DNA of 64,000 nucleotides from Nelumbo lutea (lineage: Eukaryota; Streptophyta; Magnoliopsida; Proteales; Nelumbonaceae): positions 40,176,356-40,240,355 of the forward strand of contig JAKGHH010000007.1 of assembly GCA_022828595.1 (NCBI GenBank), given 5' to 3'. The notes beneath the pieces were generated by a model that saw only the letters and a program-made list of their open reading frames with translations, was not told the origin of the DNA and ran no database searches. Positions 1 through 11,620 of the stretch are shown here, piece after piece; position 1 is the stretch's first letter; every line of letters begins with the position of its first letter. The position numbers and the translations under genes were made by a program.

Positions 1-2
1 CT

Positions 3-114
3 TGATTTGAAGGAAAAAGTAGATAAAATAAGGGAAAGGTAGGGAAACCTTTACAAATATTTTATAGATTTCCTTACATTTCCCTTCATTTTCTTACCTT
101 TTCCTTCGAACCAA
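3..114. mobile_element. MITE-like foldback element, left edge near window start
   Basis: The first 114 bases form one imperfect inverted repeat. The left arm (TTTGAAGGAAAAAGTAG, then AAATAAGGGAAAGGTAGGG) is matched on the other strand by the right arm that ends TTTTCCTTCGAACCAAC. A short unpaired loop (about 50-65) separates the arms. No coding capacity. This is the architecture of a small non-autonomous DNA transposon. The outer left end may lie outside the window, so the target duplication cannot be checked and no superfamily is assigned. Confidence 0.55.
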
Positions 115-1440
115 CATAGTATTAGGGTTTGACTTAAAATTCGATGGAGGGTTCACAACAGTAGCAGTAGATGCCCTCGGAATCCCACTCTTGGCAAGTA
201 ATACGAGCATGAATTTGGGAAAATTACATATTTGAGGTAACTCTATTGCAGTTATTTGTTATTCTTGTTTTTAAGAAATTAGAGATTTTGAAGAAATCCC
301 ATTATAGAATATATAGATTTGAAGAAATTACAAAATTTATTAATAATAAAAACAAGAATAAACTCATTCCTTTTCATCATTCCAATGGTCCCATACCATC
401 TTACGATTCTTGAAATTTTTCATCATTGAAAATTTGAGAAACAGTGGAGGGCAAATTTCAACATTTTCTTCTTTTCTGTTAGTGCTTAACAATAATGTCA
501 ATTGACAGAAAACTTAAGGGTACTTTAAGACAATATGTAAATAGGAAGGGTAGAGTTAGTCAATTTCCTAAACCATAGGGTACATTAAGAAATTTCCTAA
601 AAATCTAATACCAGAATGTCGTAACCATCAAACCAAAGCATGATGCCATAGGACTGAGGGATTATAGAGAAACTAAAACTTAATGTAATGTGAGAAGCTC
701 TGAGGCGAAGCATGGCTACGAGATTTTGTTGGGAAAATGGGGTCATGGGAACTTGGAGGAGAAACTCTAAGGCATGCCTAAAGACATTGTCTCTAGAATG
801 TTATTTTCCCCCACTCAATTTTACTGAGTTCGCTATTGGTTACAGGCAAATCCATTCCCAGGATGCAAATAGCCTTGGGTAAGAATCTGCAACCGACAAA
901 GTTGAAGAGTCTCTGAAGAAACCTTTTGTGAGATAGTAGCAAGTCAAACTAAAAGAGACAAGAGTGATTTTTGAAAACTTGTGTTTAATTGCTTGATTCA
1001 CGCTCCTTAAATAATTTCTGAAGAATCATGGAGAAGAGGAAGATGCTGGTTCAGAAAAGGCTCTTTGAATAGTCACAATATCAAACTTGATCTTCATAGG
1101 CTTTTCAGAGGGTTTGAATAGTCAAACTGAGATTTTCATGAATTTTTCTAGGGTTTCTCATGTCTAATGGGTTATTTTCGTATCTGTTCATGTCAAGTTT
1201 GAATTCAACTTTTCAATGGCAAAAAAACATAAATTTGAAGTGATCATAATGGCCATATGTTAATTTCTAGGTTCAAGAAGGGTTACTTTGAGATTTTTGG
1301 ATTCTTTTGGTCTATTTGTCTTGTCCTAATAGGTCTAATGGGCCGGTGCAATTTTAGTTAAGGGCTAATATCAGCCCTCACTCTTGAGATCTTAGGTTGG
1401 AACAAATGAAGGGGCAATTTAATTTGGTATGCTTAAGTCA
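115..1440. other. gene-less stretch
   Basis: AT-rich non-coding DNA. I saw no open frame with domain similarity, no RNA gene and no clear transposon terminus. Some stretches read like ordinary plant intergenic or old repeat sequence. Confidence 0.5.
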
Positions 1441-1790
1441 AAAAATAAAATAAAATGATAAAAAATATATAAATAAAATATAATAAAAAGTCAAAAATAA
1501 AAACAAAACAAACAAAAAAATAATAAAATAAAAGTAAAAATGCAATAATAAATCATAAAACCAAAAAAGAAAAAAAATAACAAGAACAAGAAAAAGTAAA
1601 GAAAATTTATTAAAATAAAAAAGGAATCAGATAACAATGTGGAAAAAATAATAAGAATAAATAAATAAATAATAGATAATAAACAAAATAAGGAAAAAAA
1701 AGAAAGAGAGGAGAAGAAAAATGAAAAAAAAAGAAAAGAATAGAAAAAGAAGGAAAAAAAACAAAAAAAAATAGGATGCCCAAAATAGGT
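1441..1790. repeat. A-rich low-complexity tract
   Basis: About 350 bases made mostly of A with scattered T and G on the plus strand (AAAATAAAAT- and AAGAAAAAG-type runs). The minus strand has an open frame here (1491-1793) that is almost only Phe, Leu, Ile and Ser; it is a product of base composition, not a gene. 1791-1929 holds nothing recognisable. Confidence 0.8.
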
Positions 1791-1929
1791 CATAGGAGAA
1801 TTACATAATGAGAAAAATAAAAGAAATTGGTGAATGATAATCTGACTATTGTCCTTTTACAGAAGAGGTGGTATTGTTGGACACCTAAAACTGAGAAAGC
1901 ATCGTGACTCAACTCCATAGTGCTTTACC

Positions 1930-3830
1930 ATGTCTAAAGATACCCCTAATACTGATTACATCTCTCAAGCGGTGACCCAGCTAGACCTAGAGACAATAGT
2001 GCAAACTCATGCTCCTTATAGTGACTATCTTTGTCTCCAAAAAAAATTGAATGAGATGTTTGCCCAATTGGCCCTTTTGCAAGTTGAGAGATCCAAAATT
2101 GCTCAATATGTATGTTCCCATCATGGGAACCCAATCATCATTCCCTTCTGCTACCCGTGCCTTCGAACCCTCCTCATCCCAAAATCTTGCACCTATATCT
2201 GAAATAGCGTACCATCCACCTCCATTTATCTTTACTGCAAGGACCAAGCAAGTTTGTTAACCAATGCCATTGCCCATCTATAACCACGAGAACCCAGTCG
2301 TACCTCAACCCATTGTTGCATCCTGGGGAGTGAAGAACCTGAATATGTCCATAACCTTATAAACGAAGAGAGCATATGAAAAAAGAGTTGAAGAGGTTGA
2401 AAGAAGTTCAGAACTTGGGAGCCACAAATTTCAAAGAGTTGTGCTTGTACCCTGATGCATAGTTGCCCACCAAATTCAAAATGCTAGACCTTAAAAGTAT
2501 GATGGAAAAGGATGTCCACAAACCCGCCTAAAAAATGATTGATGGATTCATGTTTCACTATGGCTCAAATGAGAAACGAAACTACTTATTCAGATGTTTT
2601 AGAAGAGTCTTACATGAAATGCTAGAACTTGGTTTCCAAATTTGGGGATGAAAAGAAAAAGGCTTAAAGGAGTTTTAGAAGCATTCCTAGATCAGTTCTC
2701 TTACAATATGGAGTTAGCACCTGATCGAGCATACCTTTAGTATGATACAAAAATCTATAAAAAGCTTCCTAGACTATACATATCGATGACGCAAAATGGC
2801 AGCTAGATTGTGAGACCCGATGCCCAAAGATGGTGAGATTGTTTGTCAAGACAATAAAGGATCCATATCATACCTTAGTAATGGCACAATCTTTAAAGGA
2901 TTTTAGTGATGTTATAAAGGGAGCTATCAAAATAGAAGAGGCTCTTAGATAGGGCTGAATCAACCTATTGATGATCCCTAAGAATTCACCATTACTTAGG
3001 AAACCCTCTCCCAAATATAAGAAAGAGAATGAAGTGCAAACTATATCTGCTTACAAGTCTTAGGTATCTCAAGCCCACTATCCGAAAAACTTCAAAGTTG
3101 CAACCTATCTAAGATCTTTAGAAACCAGTTTCACTACCCCTAAGCAAATACATTATCACTCGTCAATACAAGCACAAATAGATTCTCCACCTCACATAAC
3201 CCTGAGTGCTCATCACTTCACCAGTCTCCTAAAAAGGTAAGAAGAAAGCTTTCCCCTTTTCCATATCCTCATTCTCAGTTACTCCATGCCTTTGTCCAAG
3301 GAGGGTTTTTTGCAGTTGCTTACATGGAGACCTCCACGAGATCCCAAACGTAAAAATCATAATGAAAATGCTCATTGTGCCTACATCAAGGGTCGGGTCA
3401 CAACATCGACCATTGTTCACAATTGAAGTTTGGGATTCAAGATCTAAATGATGGGAGTATTGTCACTTACCAGGACCTTGTACAAATGCAACATTTTGCA
3501 AAAGTGAATCAGTCTACTCAATCTAGGGGCAACCTCAACACTTATATTAACTTCCTTAATGAAGGAAAAGCTTTTTACAATCCTAGAATTTTTATTACTC
3601 CTACTAGAGTTTCGCCAATGGCCTATACCCCTAGAACTAAGGCATTGGCCAGTTGTATTCTCACCAAAGGCATATCATTAACTCTCTACCAATTTCCAAA
3701 GGAGGAAGTAATTATAAGGGGAGAGAAGTTTGATATTTTTGCAGCTTCAACAAAGCCAAGATAGCAATTCCAATTTTGAGCCATTGTCAATGATTAAGGA
3801 CTTGACCTTTGTGAAGACCACATGACATGT
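1930..3830 (+). pseudogene. Ty3/gypsy-type gag, heavily degraded
   Basis: Gag of LTR retrotransposons forms the particle that packages element RNA. An open start at 1930 (MSKDTPNTDYISQAVTQL) is followed, across stops and frameshifts, by blocks resembling a plant gypsy gag: LYPDA-LPTKFKMLDLK near 2450-2490, a charged capsid-like section to about 2950, and a cysteine/histidine block near 3375 (CLHQGSGHNIDHCSQLK) followed by IQDLNDGSIVTYQD, which matches the zinc-knuckle-like end of such gags. Many in-frame stops show it is dead. No LTR is attached: the gypsy LTR at 4253 lies downstream, the wrong order for one element, so this is probably a separate insertion. Assignment to gypsy is from motif memory and moderately sure. 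Confidence 0.55.
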
Positions 3831-4252
3831 TGTCGAGAACTCATTTGAGGAGAATATCTCCATGATCAATTTAGACCCTGTTTGGTAACATTCTGCAAAG
3901 GTGTTTCTTTTGTTCCTAGTGCTATCGTAGAACACAAAACATGTTTGGCAAAAAAAAATTGCAAGAAACAAGCCATTCCTGAGTGAGAACAGCAGCCAAA
4001 AACGAGTTGTTTGAGAGCAACAAATTGACACTCCCAAAGAACACATTCTCATGGAACATGGGGTTCCCACAACATCCTATATATTTTACGAACACATATG
4101 TGGTGCTCCCACATGAGAAAAGGGGCAATGTTGTCATTTCACATAGGATTTATAAGCTCCAGCTCCAAGCCCTAATCCCAAACTTCATTCAGTCAAACCT
4201 CTACCACTACAAACCCAGGGAGCTACAAGTTGAAGCTGCACAAGTGGATGGT
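3831..4252. other. unassigned stretch, possible DNA-transposon remnant
   Basis: Begins with GACCCTGTTTGGTAAC (about 3874), a wording common at ends of plant hAT/Harbinger-type MITEs, and repeats the theme at CATGTTTGGCA (3942). I could not find a matching inverted end or target duplication, so the element, if real, is truncated. The 91-residue open frame at 3983-4258 has no recognisable domain. Confidence 0.3.
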
Positions 4253-5736
4253 TGTTGATAACCCTGCATTTTGATGCCTTAAGGGCATTAATTCAAGGGT
4301 ATTTTTGGCCTTAGAATAGTCAAAGTGTACCCTTTTCCTAGTTAAAATCAATTATGTGACCTTTGAGGATATCTATGCAAATTATGTAGAAATTTGTGAA
4401 ATTTTCTAGGCTGAAGTGTAGTTTTTGGGAAGCTGGTGTGAAGACCAGCTGAGAGAGGGGGTGTTTTTGTAAAGAACTAAAAGTAGGTGGGACCCTCCTA
4501 GCTGCTAAACCCACATAGCACCCATATTATTGTATTGCCAGTCTCCCCTCTCCTTAGCAAACCCTAGGGAGCGTTTTTAACCTAATCTTTTCACTCTTAG
4601 CAAACCCTATCCGCCCCTAGGTATTTAATCTCCACCCTCCACCTCTTTTAATCTCGACCACTCATTTTAGGGCTCTCCTTTATAACTTTTAAACCCTAGG
4701 GCACCACCTATTCTGCTAATCCTCACCATTCAGCCCCTCACCTCCAAATCTCAACCACTCCCTCAATCTTATATCCCAATCATTCAATCTAGGGCACCAC
4801 CTATTCTTTTAATCTTAACCTTTCAACCCTAGATGTTCTAATCTATACCCTCCATTTCTGGGCACCCAAATCTCAGCCCTACATAATATTAAGTGCCCTC
4901 TCCTTTTATTTTGAGCCATAGGATCATCCCAAAACCATCTTAACCATCCATTAGAAACCCTAGGGCATCCCTAACTTTGCTAAATCCCAGCTGCCCACCT
5001 CCCATATTTCTCCTTATTTCTAGTTGTGTCCACCATTCTCTATAAAAAGGGTCCCAGGGGCCCTGTAGAAGGGGTTGGTCAACTCACCCAGGTAAGAAGG
5101 AAGACTAATCTTAAGAAGTTCAAGGGTATAGGAAAAGGAGGACGCCTAGGCAAGAGGAGGGGTTCCTACTTGCAGTTCGCCAACACCACTACTACCACCT
5201 CTGGATTTGAATCCCAACCATTTTTTTTCTTCAGTTTTAGAATTACTTTATGTTCTTTAATTTCCAGTTTAATTTTTTTCCTTCCTGCAAATTTATTTTT
5301 ATGAGATTTAATTTGTGTTTCATTTCTTTTCTGCAAATCTGAAATTCGGCCAGGTAAGAAGGAAAGCCTAGCTTGAGAAGTTCGAGGGTCGAAGGAGAGA
5401 TCCGGAGACTGCTACCTCTGATCGGATTCTCAGACATTTTTATTTTGTTCTTGCTATTTATTTGTCTTTTTTATTTATTTATTCTTATGTAGTTGTTATT
5501 CTTAGTACTGTTAGAATTTGGTTTTAATTAATTCCATTTTTTTAATTACTTAATTTTATATTTCTGCAACTCCCCTTTGTGTTCTCTATCCCGGATCAAA
5601 GAAAATATTATTTTTTCCCTCACTTCCTTGTGGATACGACCCTTTCTCATCACTTTACTGCGTTAGTGGTTGTTTGAGAATTGGAATGTTTAAACAGGTA
5701 TTTTGAAGTGTTTAACGACGCGCTTCCGGAGACACA
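4253..5736 (+). mobile_element. Ty3/gypsy LTR (Tat/Athila-like), single copy
   Basis: Starts TGTTGATAACCCTGC and ends about GACACA, followed seven bases later by a tRNA-Asp-like primer site. That placement and the spacer AAGTTT before TGGCGC are typical of 5' LTRs of plant Tat/Athila-type elements. Length about 1.48 kb. A TATA box lies at 5041. There is no second LTR in the window and no gag or pol in the expected place downstream, so this is the 5' end of a truncated element. The start could be 4253 or 4256. Confidence 0.6.
5041..5048 (+). promoter_or_regulatory. putative TATA box in gypsy LTR
   Basis: TATAAAAA in a non-AT-rich setting about 700 bases before the LTR end, a plausible U3/R promoter. 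Position-based inference only. Confidence 0.4.
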
Positions 5737-5743
5737 AAGTTTT

Positions 5744-5761
5744 TGGCGCTGTTGTCGGGGA
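5744..5761 (+). other. primer binding site, tRNA-Asp-like
   Basis: TGGCGCTGTTGTCGGGGA closely resembles the complement of the 3' end of plant tRNA-Asp (TGGCGCCGTTGCCGGG-), with C-to-T changes. Minus-strand DNA synthesis of the gypsy element would start here. Confidence 0.65.
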
Positions 5762-6640
5762 AGCAACGGAGAAAAAGTTTTATTTGCTTTATCCGGATCA
5801 GTTTCATTATTTTTTTCTTTTTGTTTTATTACTTGATCCGTTATCTTAGTTTAGTTCTTGTTTCTCTTTGATTTTGCAGGACGGAATAGAAGAGAAGAGA
5901 AATTGGATTGCGTTTTAGGTGTAGTCGTTCCATTTTACTTTTTTAATTTTTAATTTTTATTTTGAACTCCTTTTTTTTTTTGGTAAAACAGTGATTTTTG
6001 AATTTTTTATTTTTTTCTAGATTCGATTTATTTTTTTAGTATTATTTTGCTTCCATTTTGTTTCTATATCTATTCTTCTTTCTTTATTTTAATTTCTTGT
6101 TTGATTTTTTTTGCTTTATTAGGTTTCTGTTTTTCTTTTATTTAAGATTTAAAAAAACAAAAAAACAAAAAAGAATTCTTTTATTTTATCTATGTCTTGC
6201 CTAATTTTCTTTTTGATCATTTTATTTTCAGTTTAATTTTTAAATTAGCAATTAGTTTGTTAGGATTTATTTTTGGTAGTTGTTAATTATGTTTAGAACA
6301 ATTAATTGTTGTTTTATTTTCTGTTTGCAATTATTATTTGTTGCTTTGTTTAATTTTTTTAGTTGTTTAATTGAACAATTAATTGTTAAATAGGAAATTG
6401 TTGGAATTTTCGAATTTGAGTTTAAATTTCAAATCAGAATTTAAATTTAAATTTTAATTCGAATCTGAATTTGAATTTGAATTTGAATTTCAACTTTGAA
6501 TTTCAAATTTCAAAATTTTAAATTTTAAATTTCAAAATTTCTTCATGTTTGGACTTCAATTTAGCTGAGATACAACAAATGTTCATGAAACTAGACAAAG
6601 GATAAAATTCTTTAAGGGTTTCTTTCTTTCTAAAAAATAA
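5762..6640 (+). other. gypsy leader remnant with a short TTTGAA repeat
   Basis: T-rich untranslated DNA following the gypsy primer site. 6405-6540 is a low-complexity run of AATTTGAATTTGAATT-type hexamers in both orientations. No gag frame follows, so the element breaks off here. Confidence 0.5.
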
Positions 6641-7240
6641 ACCCCTGAATTATAATAGAAATCATTATATCTCTTACAAGAATAAAGGCCCTAATAAAAT
6701 CATGAATTCATAGCCAAAGTCAATTTTGGGGATGTAACAAATAACAAGATTATCAAAATGTTTCACGAATGATCTACGGTCAGTAAAAAAATGTTTTGGA
6801 ATATAATCTCCTATTTCTAATTTTTGTTGTGGTGGCATAAACAAGTTTAATCTTGAGTTGCTTGATTATAATGTTGTAGTCAAAACACAAATAAGAGGGG
6901 GAGAACAATAGATTTGACAAGCATAGGGTCAAACAATGAGAGGAGGGAGAGAGAGAGAGAGAGAGAATATGTTCCATCTACAATTCTTCTTTCAATTTCC
7001 TAATATGTTGTCTTGTATGGTAGCTTGGGTACTTCTAACTCATTATAGAAGAGAAGAAGTAGAATGTTTCTAGAATTATGGAGTGATATATGAAGGGAAA
7101 GTGTTGAATAAGTTTTATCACAGATGGCACCAAGTCAAAAAGGGCTACAAGTCAAATGAATAACATAATGGACAGCATTATGATGTAGCAAGATGGACTG
7201 TTCAAGATGAGAAGGTATTCATCACCTTGATGCATGAACA
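6641..7240. other. gene-less stretch with a (GA)n microsatellite
   Basis: No gene seen. A GA microsatellite of about 20 bases lies at 6947-6966. Confidence 0.6.
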
Positions 7241-7344
7241 TGTTAGACAGTGTATGCCCTTAGCTCTAATCAGATTGATGTATTATTGACATTTATTGTA
7301 AATCAATAAAGTGCATAATTGATTCATGTTATTATGGTGTGTAC
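7241..7344 (+). mobile_element. copia family A copy A1: first 104 bases of 5' LTR
   Basis: TGTTAGACAGTGTATGCCCT is the start shared by all family A LTRs in the window (11621, 30299, 36930, and reversed at 28288 and 28949). The LTR breaks off after GGTGTGT and is joined straight to the end of gag, so the remainder of the LTR, the leader and most of gag are deleted. Confidence 0.75.
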
Positions 7345-10095
7345 CTAAAGCCTCAGAATAAAAGGTTAGCAAACCTAATAGGTAGAAGAAGGAAAAAACA
7401 TCGGATTCCTGCCACTTCTGCAAACAGACTAGCCACTCAAAGAGGAATTGTCCTCAGTACTTGGAGACGAAGAAACAAGGTAACTTTGAATCTTTTGTCA
7501 TAGAGACCAATTTGTTGGTCACTTCTTCTTCCTGGAGTATTGACTCCGGGGTTTCAACTCACGTATGTAACACATTGCAGGGGTTTAAGATAAGCAGAAG
7601 GTTAAGTGACGGAGAAGTTACGCTCTACTTGGGGACTTCTGCAACAGTTGCAGCTATAGCTATAGGAACTGTAGATTTAGTTTTCAGATAATGAATTATT
7701 GTACTTAAAGATTGTCTTTATGTACCAAACTTAAGAAGAAATTTGATTTCTATCTCAAAGTTGTGTTTTGATGGTTATTCTATTTTATTTAGTAATGTGA
7801 TTACTATCAAATGGAATAACAAATTCCTCACTCATGGAGAACGCGAGAATGGTCTCTATGTTCTCCATCCTTCTTTGGAAGCAAACTTAACTAAAACTAT
7901 ATCGGAAATAATCCCCAAGAAGAGAACTTGTGATATAGTTAATCCCACGTGTCTATGGCATTACTGACTTGGCCACATTAATATAGATCATATCACAAGG
8001 TTGGTAAAGGATGGTCCTTTGGATTTTCTAACTGTAGAAGATCCTCCAACCTGTGAACTTGCCTTCAAGGTAAGATGATGAAATGACCATTCACCAGTAA
8101 GCCAGGAAGATCAATAGGCACGTTTGACCTTATACATACTTATGTATGTGGTCCCATGAATGTTAAGACATGTAACCAGCATGTTTATTTCATAACATTT
8201 ACCAATGATCATTCACGGTATGGTTATGTGTAACTAACGAGTCACAAGTTTGAATCCATTGAAAAGTTCAAAGAGTTCATACAAGAGGTCGAGGAACAGT
8301 TAAGGAGACACATTAAAACTCTTTGATCAGATCAAGGAGACAAATGTCTCTTTGACGAATTCAGAGACTACTTAAAGGAAAATGGGATAGTATCACAACT
8401 GGATCCTCCTACTACACCACAGTCAAAAGGTGTATCAAAGAGGAGGAACCAGACTATTGGATATTGTCCAATCACTTCTTGTGCCCTCGAAATTACTTAC
8501 ATCCTTTTGGGGGTTCACATTAGAGACTGTGATATACGTGCTGAATTGGGTTCCAACCAAATCCATTCCAAAGACTCTCTATGAGCTTTGGACCAGCAAG
8601 AAACCAAGTGTAAGACACTTAAAGATTTGGGGTTGTCTGGCACATGTTAAAAGAACAAGTGCTGACAAATTGGAATCCAAGACTAGTTGTTGCCTATTTG
8701 TAGGCTACATCAAAGGCTCTATAGGATATTTATTCTATGACCCAAAAGAGCAAAAGGTGTTTTGCAGTCAAAATGCCCATTTCTTGGAAGAAGATTGTAT
8801 CTTGAACAATCATCATCAGGAAGTTGTTCTTGATGAGGAGAGCTTAGGAATAGTGGGAGATGTCCTATAGGCTCCAGATAATAACCAACCTAGAAGGTCT
8901 ACCCGAGTATCCAGGCCATCAGTTCGTTACAACTATAATCAAGAAAGTTACTTGATAGAAGCCACGATTAGTGAGGAGGATCCCATGACTTATACGAAGC
9001 TATATTATACATAGATTCCTTGAAATGGGTAGAAACCATGAGAGCTGAGATGGACTCAATCGAAACCAATGGAGTATGGACTCTATTAGATCCACCCCTA
9101 GGGTGAAAGCAATTGGATGCAAATGGATATATAGGAGGAAGAAGGTCCCCGATGGTAAGATTGAGACCTACAAGGCTTGTCTTGTGGCAAAAGGGTACAC
9201 TCAAAAAGAGGGAATCGACTATATGGAAACCTTTTTGCTAGTGGCCATGCTCAAGTCCATTAGGATCCTGCTAGCTATAAAAGCACACATGATTACAAGA
9301 TTTGGAAAATGGATGTCAAAATCGCATTCCTGAATGGAGATCCTATTGATGATATCTACATGTAGCAACTGCAAGGATTCATTGCTGCAGGTCAGGAACA
9401 CATGGTGTGTAAACTTAACCGATCCATATATGGACTTAAGCAAGTTTCTAGGAACTGGAACATCCGGTTTGAATCTACCATCAAATAGTTTAACTTTGAG
9501 CAGAATCCGGATGAGTCGTGTGTTTATAGGAAGACAGTGAGAGATAAGGTTTTGTTTCTGGTTTTGTATGTAGATGACATTCTACTCATTGGGAATGACA
9601 GGAATATTAACTACAGCAAAAGTGTGGCTTTCACAGCAATTCTCCATGAAAGATCTTGGAGAAGGCCCTCTATATCTTGGGTCTTTGACTCTATAGAGAT
9701 AGGTCGAAGAGGATAGTAGGATTATCCCAGTCTACTTACATTGATGAGATTGTCAAAAGATATCGTATGGAGAACTCCAAGAAAGAAAATGTTCTTTTTA
9801 AACACGGAGTCACTCTCTCCAAGGGTATGTCTCCCAAGACTCCCGAGGAGATCATGGGCATGAGAGAGGTTCCCTCTGCCTCTGTTGTAGGGAACATCAT
9901 GTATGTCATGTTGTGCACTCGGCTAGACATTGCTCAGGCCATGGGTGTGGTAAGCAAATATCAATCAAAACCTAGGACAAGAACACTGGACAACTGTGAA
10001 AACATGTTGAAATACCTTCGAAGGAAAAAAAGAGTTTTGTCTGGTATTCGATGGTAGTTCACTACAGATTGTTGGATATACTAGTACTGACTTAC
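7345..10095 (+). pseudogene. copia family A copy A1: gag end-protease-integrase-RT-RNase H, broken
   Basis: Ty1/copia polyprotein remnant in many frames. In order: a CX2CX4HX4C zinc knuckle (CHFCKQTSHSKRNC, about 7408-7450); protease with SIDSGVSTH (Asp kept, Ala to Val); pre-integrase region (NLRRNLISISKL); integrase 8090-8870; reverse transcriptase 9000-9760 with YVDD intact (near 9565); and the start of RNase H (GYTSTDLQF) where it stops near 10090. Integrase has lost its first catalytic Asp (HTYVCGP for HTDVCGP) and its Glu (VSKRRN for VSERRN). Several stops and frameshifts add to this. No product can be made. The joint to LTR sequence at about 10100 removes most of RNase H and the polypurine tract. 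Confidence 0.85.
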
Positions 10096-10114
10096 AGTTC
10101 TACTGCTTTCTGCT

Positions 10115-10570
10115 TTCAGTTCTCTCTCTCTCTTCTCTTGCCTCCCTACCCTGTTCGATCTCCACCTCTTGGAGTGATCAAGATTCGATCTTGATATTGT
10201 TTCTTGGTCGTGGAAACAATTTTAAAGCTGTGCTCACTACCCTGTTCGATTTTTGTTGAAGAATCTGAAGTTATTGCTGATCTTGCCTCACCCTAAGCTG
10301 TGTCATATTTAGTGGATGAAGGATTTGATGCTCTCTTTGGGCGTGAATACCTACGTTGGGAGGAGGTTTTTGCGTGGATTTTGTATCAGGTATTCATCTC
10401 CCTAATCTTGGTTTCAGATTTGGTCCGATTTGTTTCAAGAACGAACCTTGAAAATGCAGTTTTCTAAATTAGGGAAATGATTCCCGGATGGGAGGAAGAA
10501 AATTTTTGTAATTTCGCCCAACCACCCTGCATGGTTCGGCCATCCATATGATGGATCTCTCATCCCTTCA
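10115..10570 (+). mobile_element. copia family A copy A1: R-U5 part of 3' LTR
   Basis: Matches the last 460 or so bases of the family A LTR (compare 12935-13394 and 38245-38690), ending GATGGATCTCTCATCCCTTC. It begins roughly 45 bases past where the TATA box lies in complete LTRs, so almost exactly U3 is missing. Confidence 0.75.
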
Positions 10571-10572
10571 GA

Positions 10573-11300
10573 AACAATTCAAAAAACAAAAACCGACCAA
10601 CCACAACTTTCAATAAGGCTAGATGGAATGTCATTAGGAAGCAATTTCATTCACAGACTAGTACTTTAGAAATAAATTTAACAAGTCGAGATTGGTGTAT
10701 AGGGAATTTGAGAAGTTGCTTAAAGCATATTGATTTTGGATATAACCTGATCACTCATTCCGTGACGGCTGATGATGAGGTTTGGGATGCGTATACCAAG
10801 GTAGGTGAATTTGTTTTGATTTTTCTTCTTTTATTAATACCAGGCACTAATTAGGTTCATAGATGGGATATATATGATTAAATGTTGTACGTTATCATGA
10901 ACTTCAAGACCACCTGAAGGCAAAGCAATTTTGCACTACTGGTTGTCCTATGTGGCTACAACTATGTGAGATTTATGGTGATACAACTGTTGTAGGTGGG
11001 ACAACTCTATCTAGTGCACAGGGAGATGTAGAACTGATCATGAAGAAGTTGATTAAGATACTGATAAAGTTTCAGTTGTTGATGGGATAGAAAGTGTTCC
11101 AATGACTCCATTGGATGACTTGACACAAGATCTACCTACAATGAAGGATGCATTGATCTAGTGTGCAACTAGATTCTAGATACAAGGTTACACCCAAAAA
11201 AGGAAGTGCAAGAAAGGCACTACAAACAAAGTCATAACTGAAGCATGCCAGGCCTTCACAAGTTACATTAGATGAAAGACAACCAATACAATAGGTGGAT
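10573..11300 (+). pseudogene. Myb/SANT-like DNA-binding domain protein, pseudogene
   Basis: Right after the A1 LTR end one frame reads RPTTTFNKARWNVIRKQF and, after a gap, DFGYNLITHSVTADDEVW. This is the pattern of the plant Myb/SANT-like domain (Myb_DNA-bind_3 family) found in L10-interacting MYB-type proteins and in the DNA-binding partner of PIF/Harbinger transposases. At 10801 the frame meets GTAGGTGAATTTG, a good intron donor. The second exon resumes near 10890 (VVRYHELQDHLKAKQF, CEIYGDTTVVGG), fitting the usual region after the domain. Stops follow near 11160. No start codon or promoter is visible, and LTRs flank it on both sides. It may be a host gene fragment or a Harbinger passenger gene; I cannot separate these. 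Confidence 0.6.
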
Positions 11301-11309
11301 CCAAGGAGA

Positions 11310-11620
11310 CGGTGACTCTAGATTTCCCTGCACTAACTTAATTAGCTTAACTAATAGAAAAATAACAATCCCTTGATTTACTTAATTAACTTACTTAGCA
11401 TAGGAACTCAATTTTCTTAATTATATTAATTTATTTAATTTCATTAAGTATTTTATTTACTTAAATAATAGTAAGTTAATTTAACTTATTTAGCTTTGAT
11501 TCCTTAACTACTCTATTTACTTGGCTTAATTTACTCAATTGACATAATCAAATAGTTAATTCGTTTACTTTACTCAATTTGCATAAATAACTTAATCATT
11601 TAGTTAATGCACTTAATTTT
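11310..11620. repeat. AT-rich tract of degenerate TTAATTTACTTAATT repeats
   Basis: Short irregular copies of CTTAATTTACTTAATT-type units without fixed period. A very similar tract occurs at 39093-39250, also beside copia LTR sequence. Confidence 0.6.

Noticed and set aside
1491..1793. 100-residue minus-strand frame, nearly all Phe/Leu/Ser
   Set aside because: Arises from A-rich low-complexity DNA; no domain, no start context.
3983..4258. 91-residue frame next to the gypsy LTR
   Set aside because: No domain, and the region looks like a transposon remnant rather than a gene.
5026..5304. 92-residue frame inside the gypsy LTR
   Set aside because: Overlaps the LTR promoter region and has no recognisable domain; LTR context explains the DNA.
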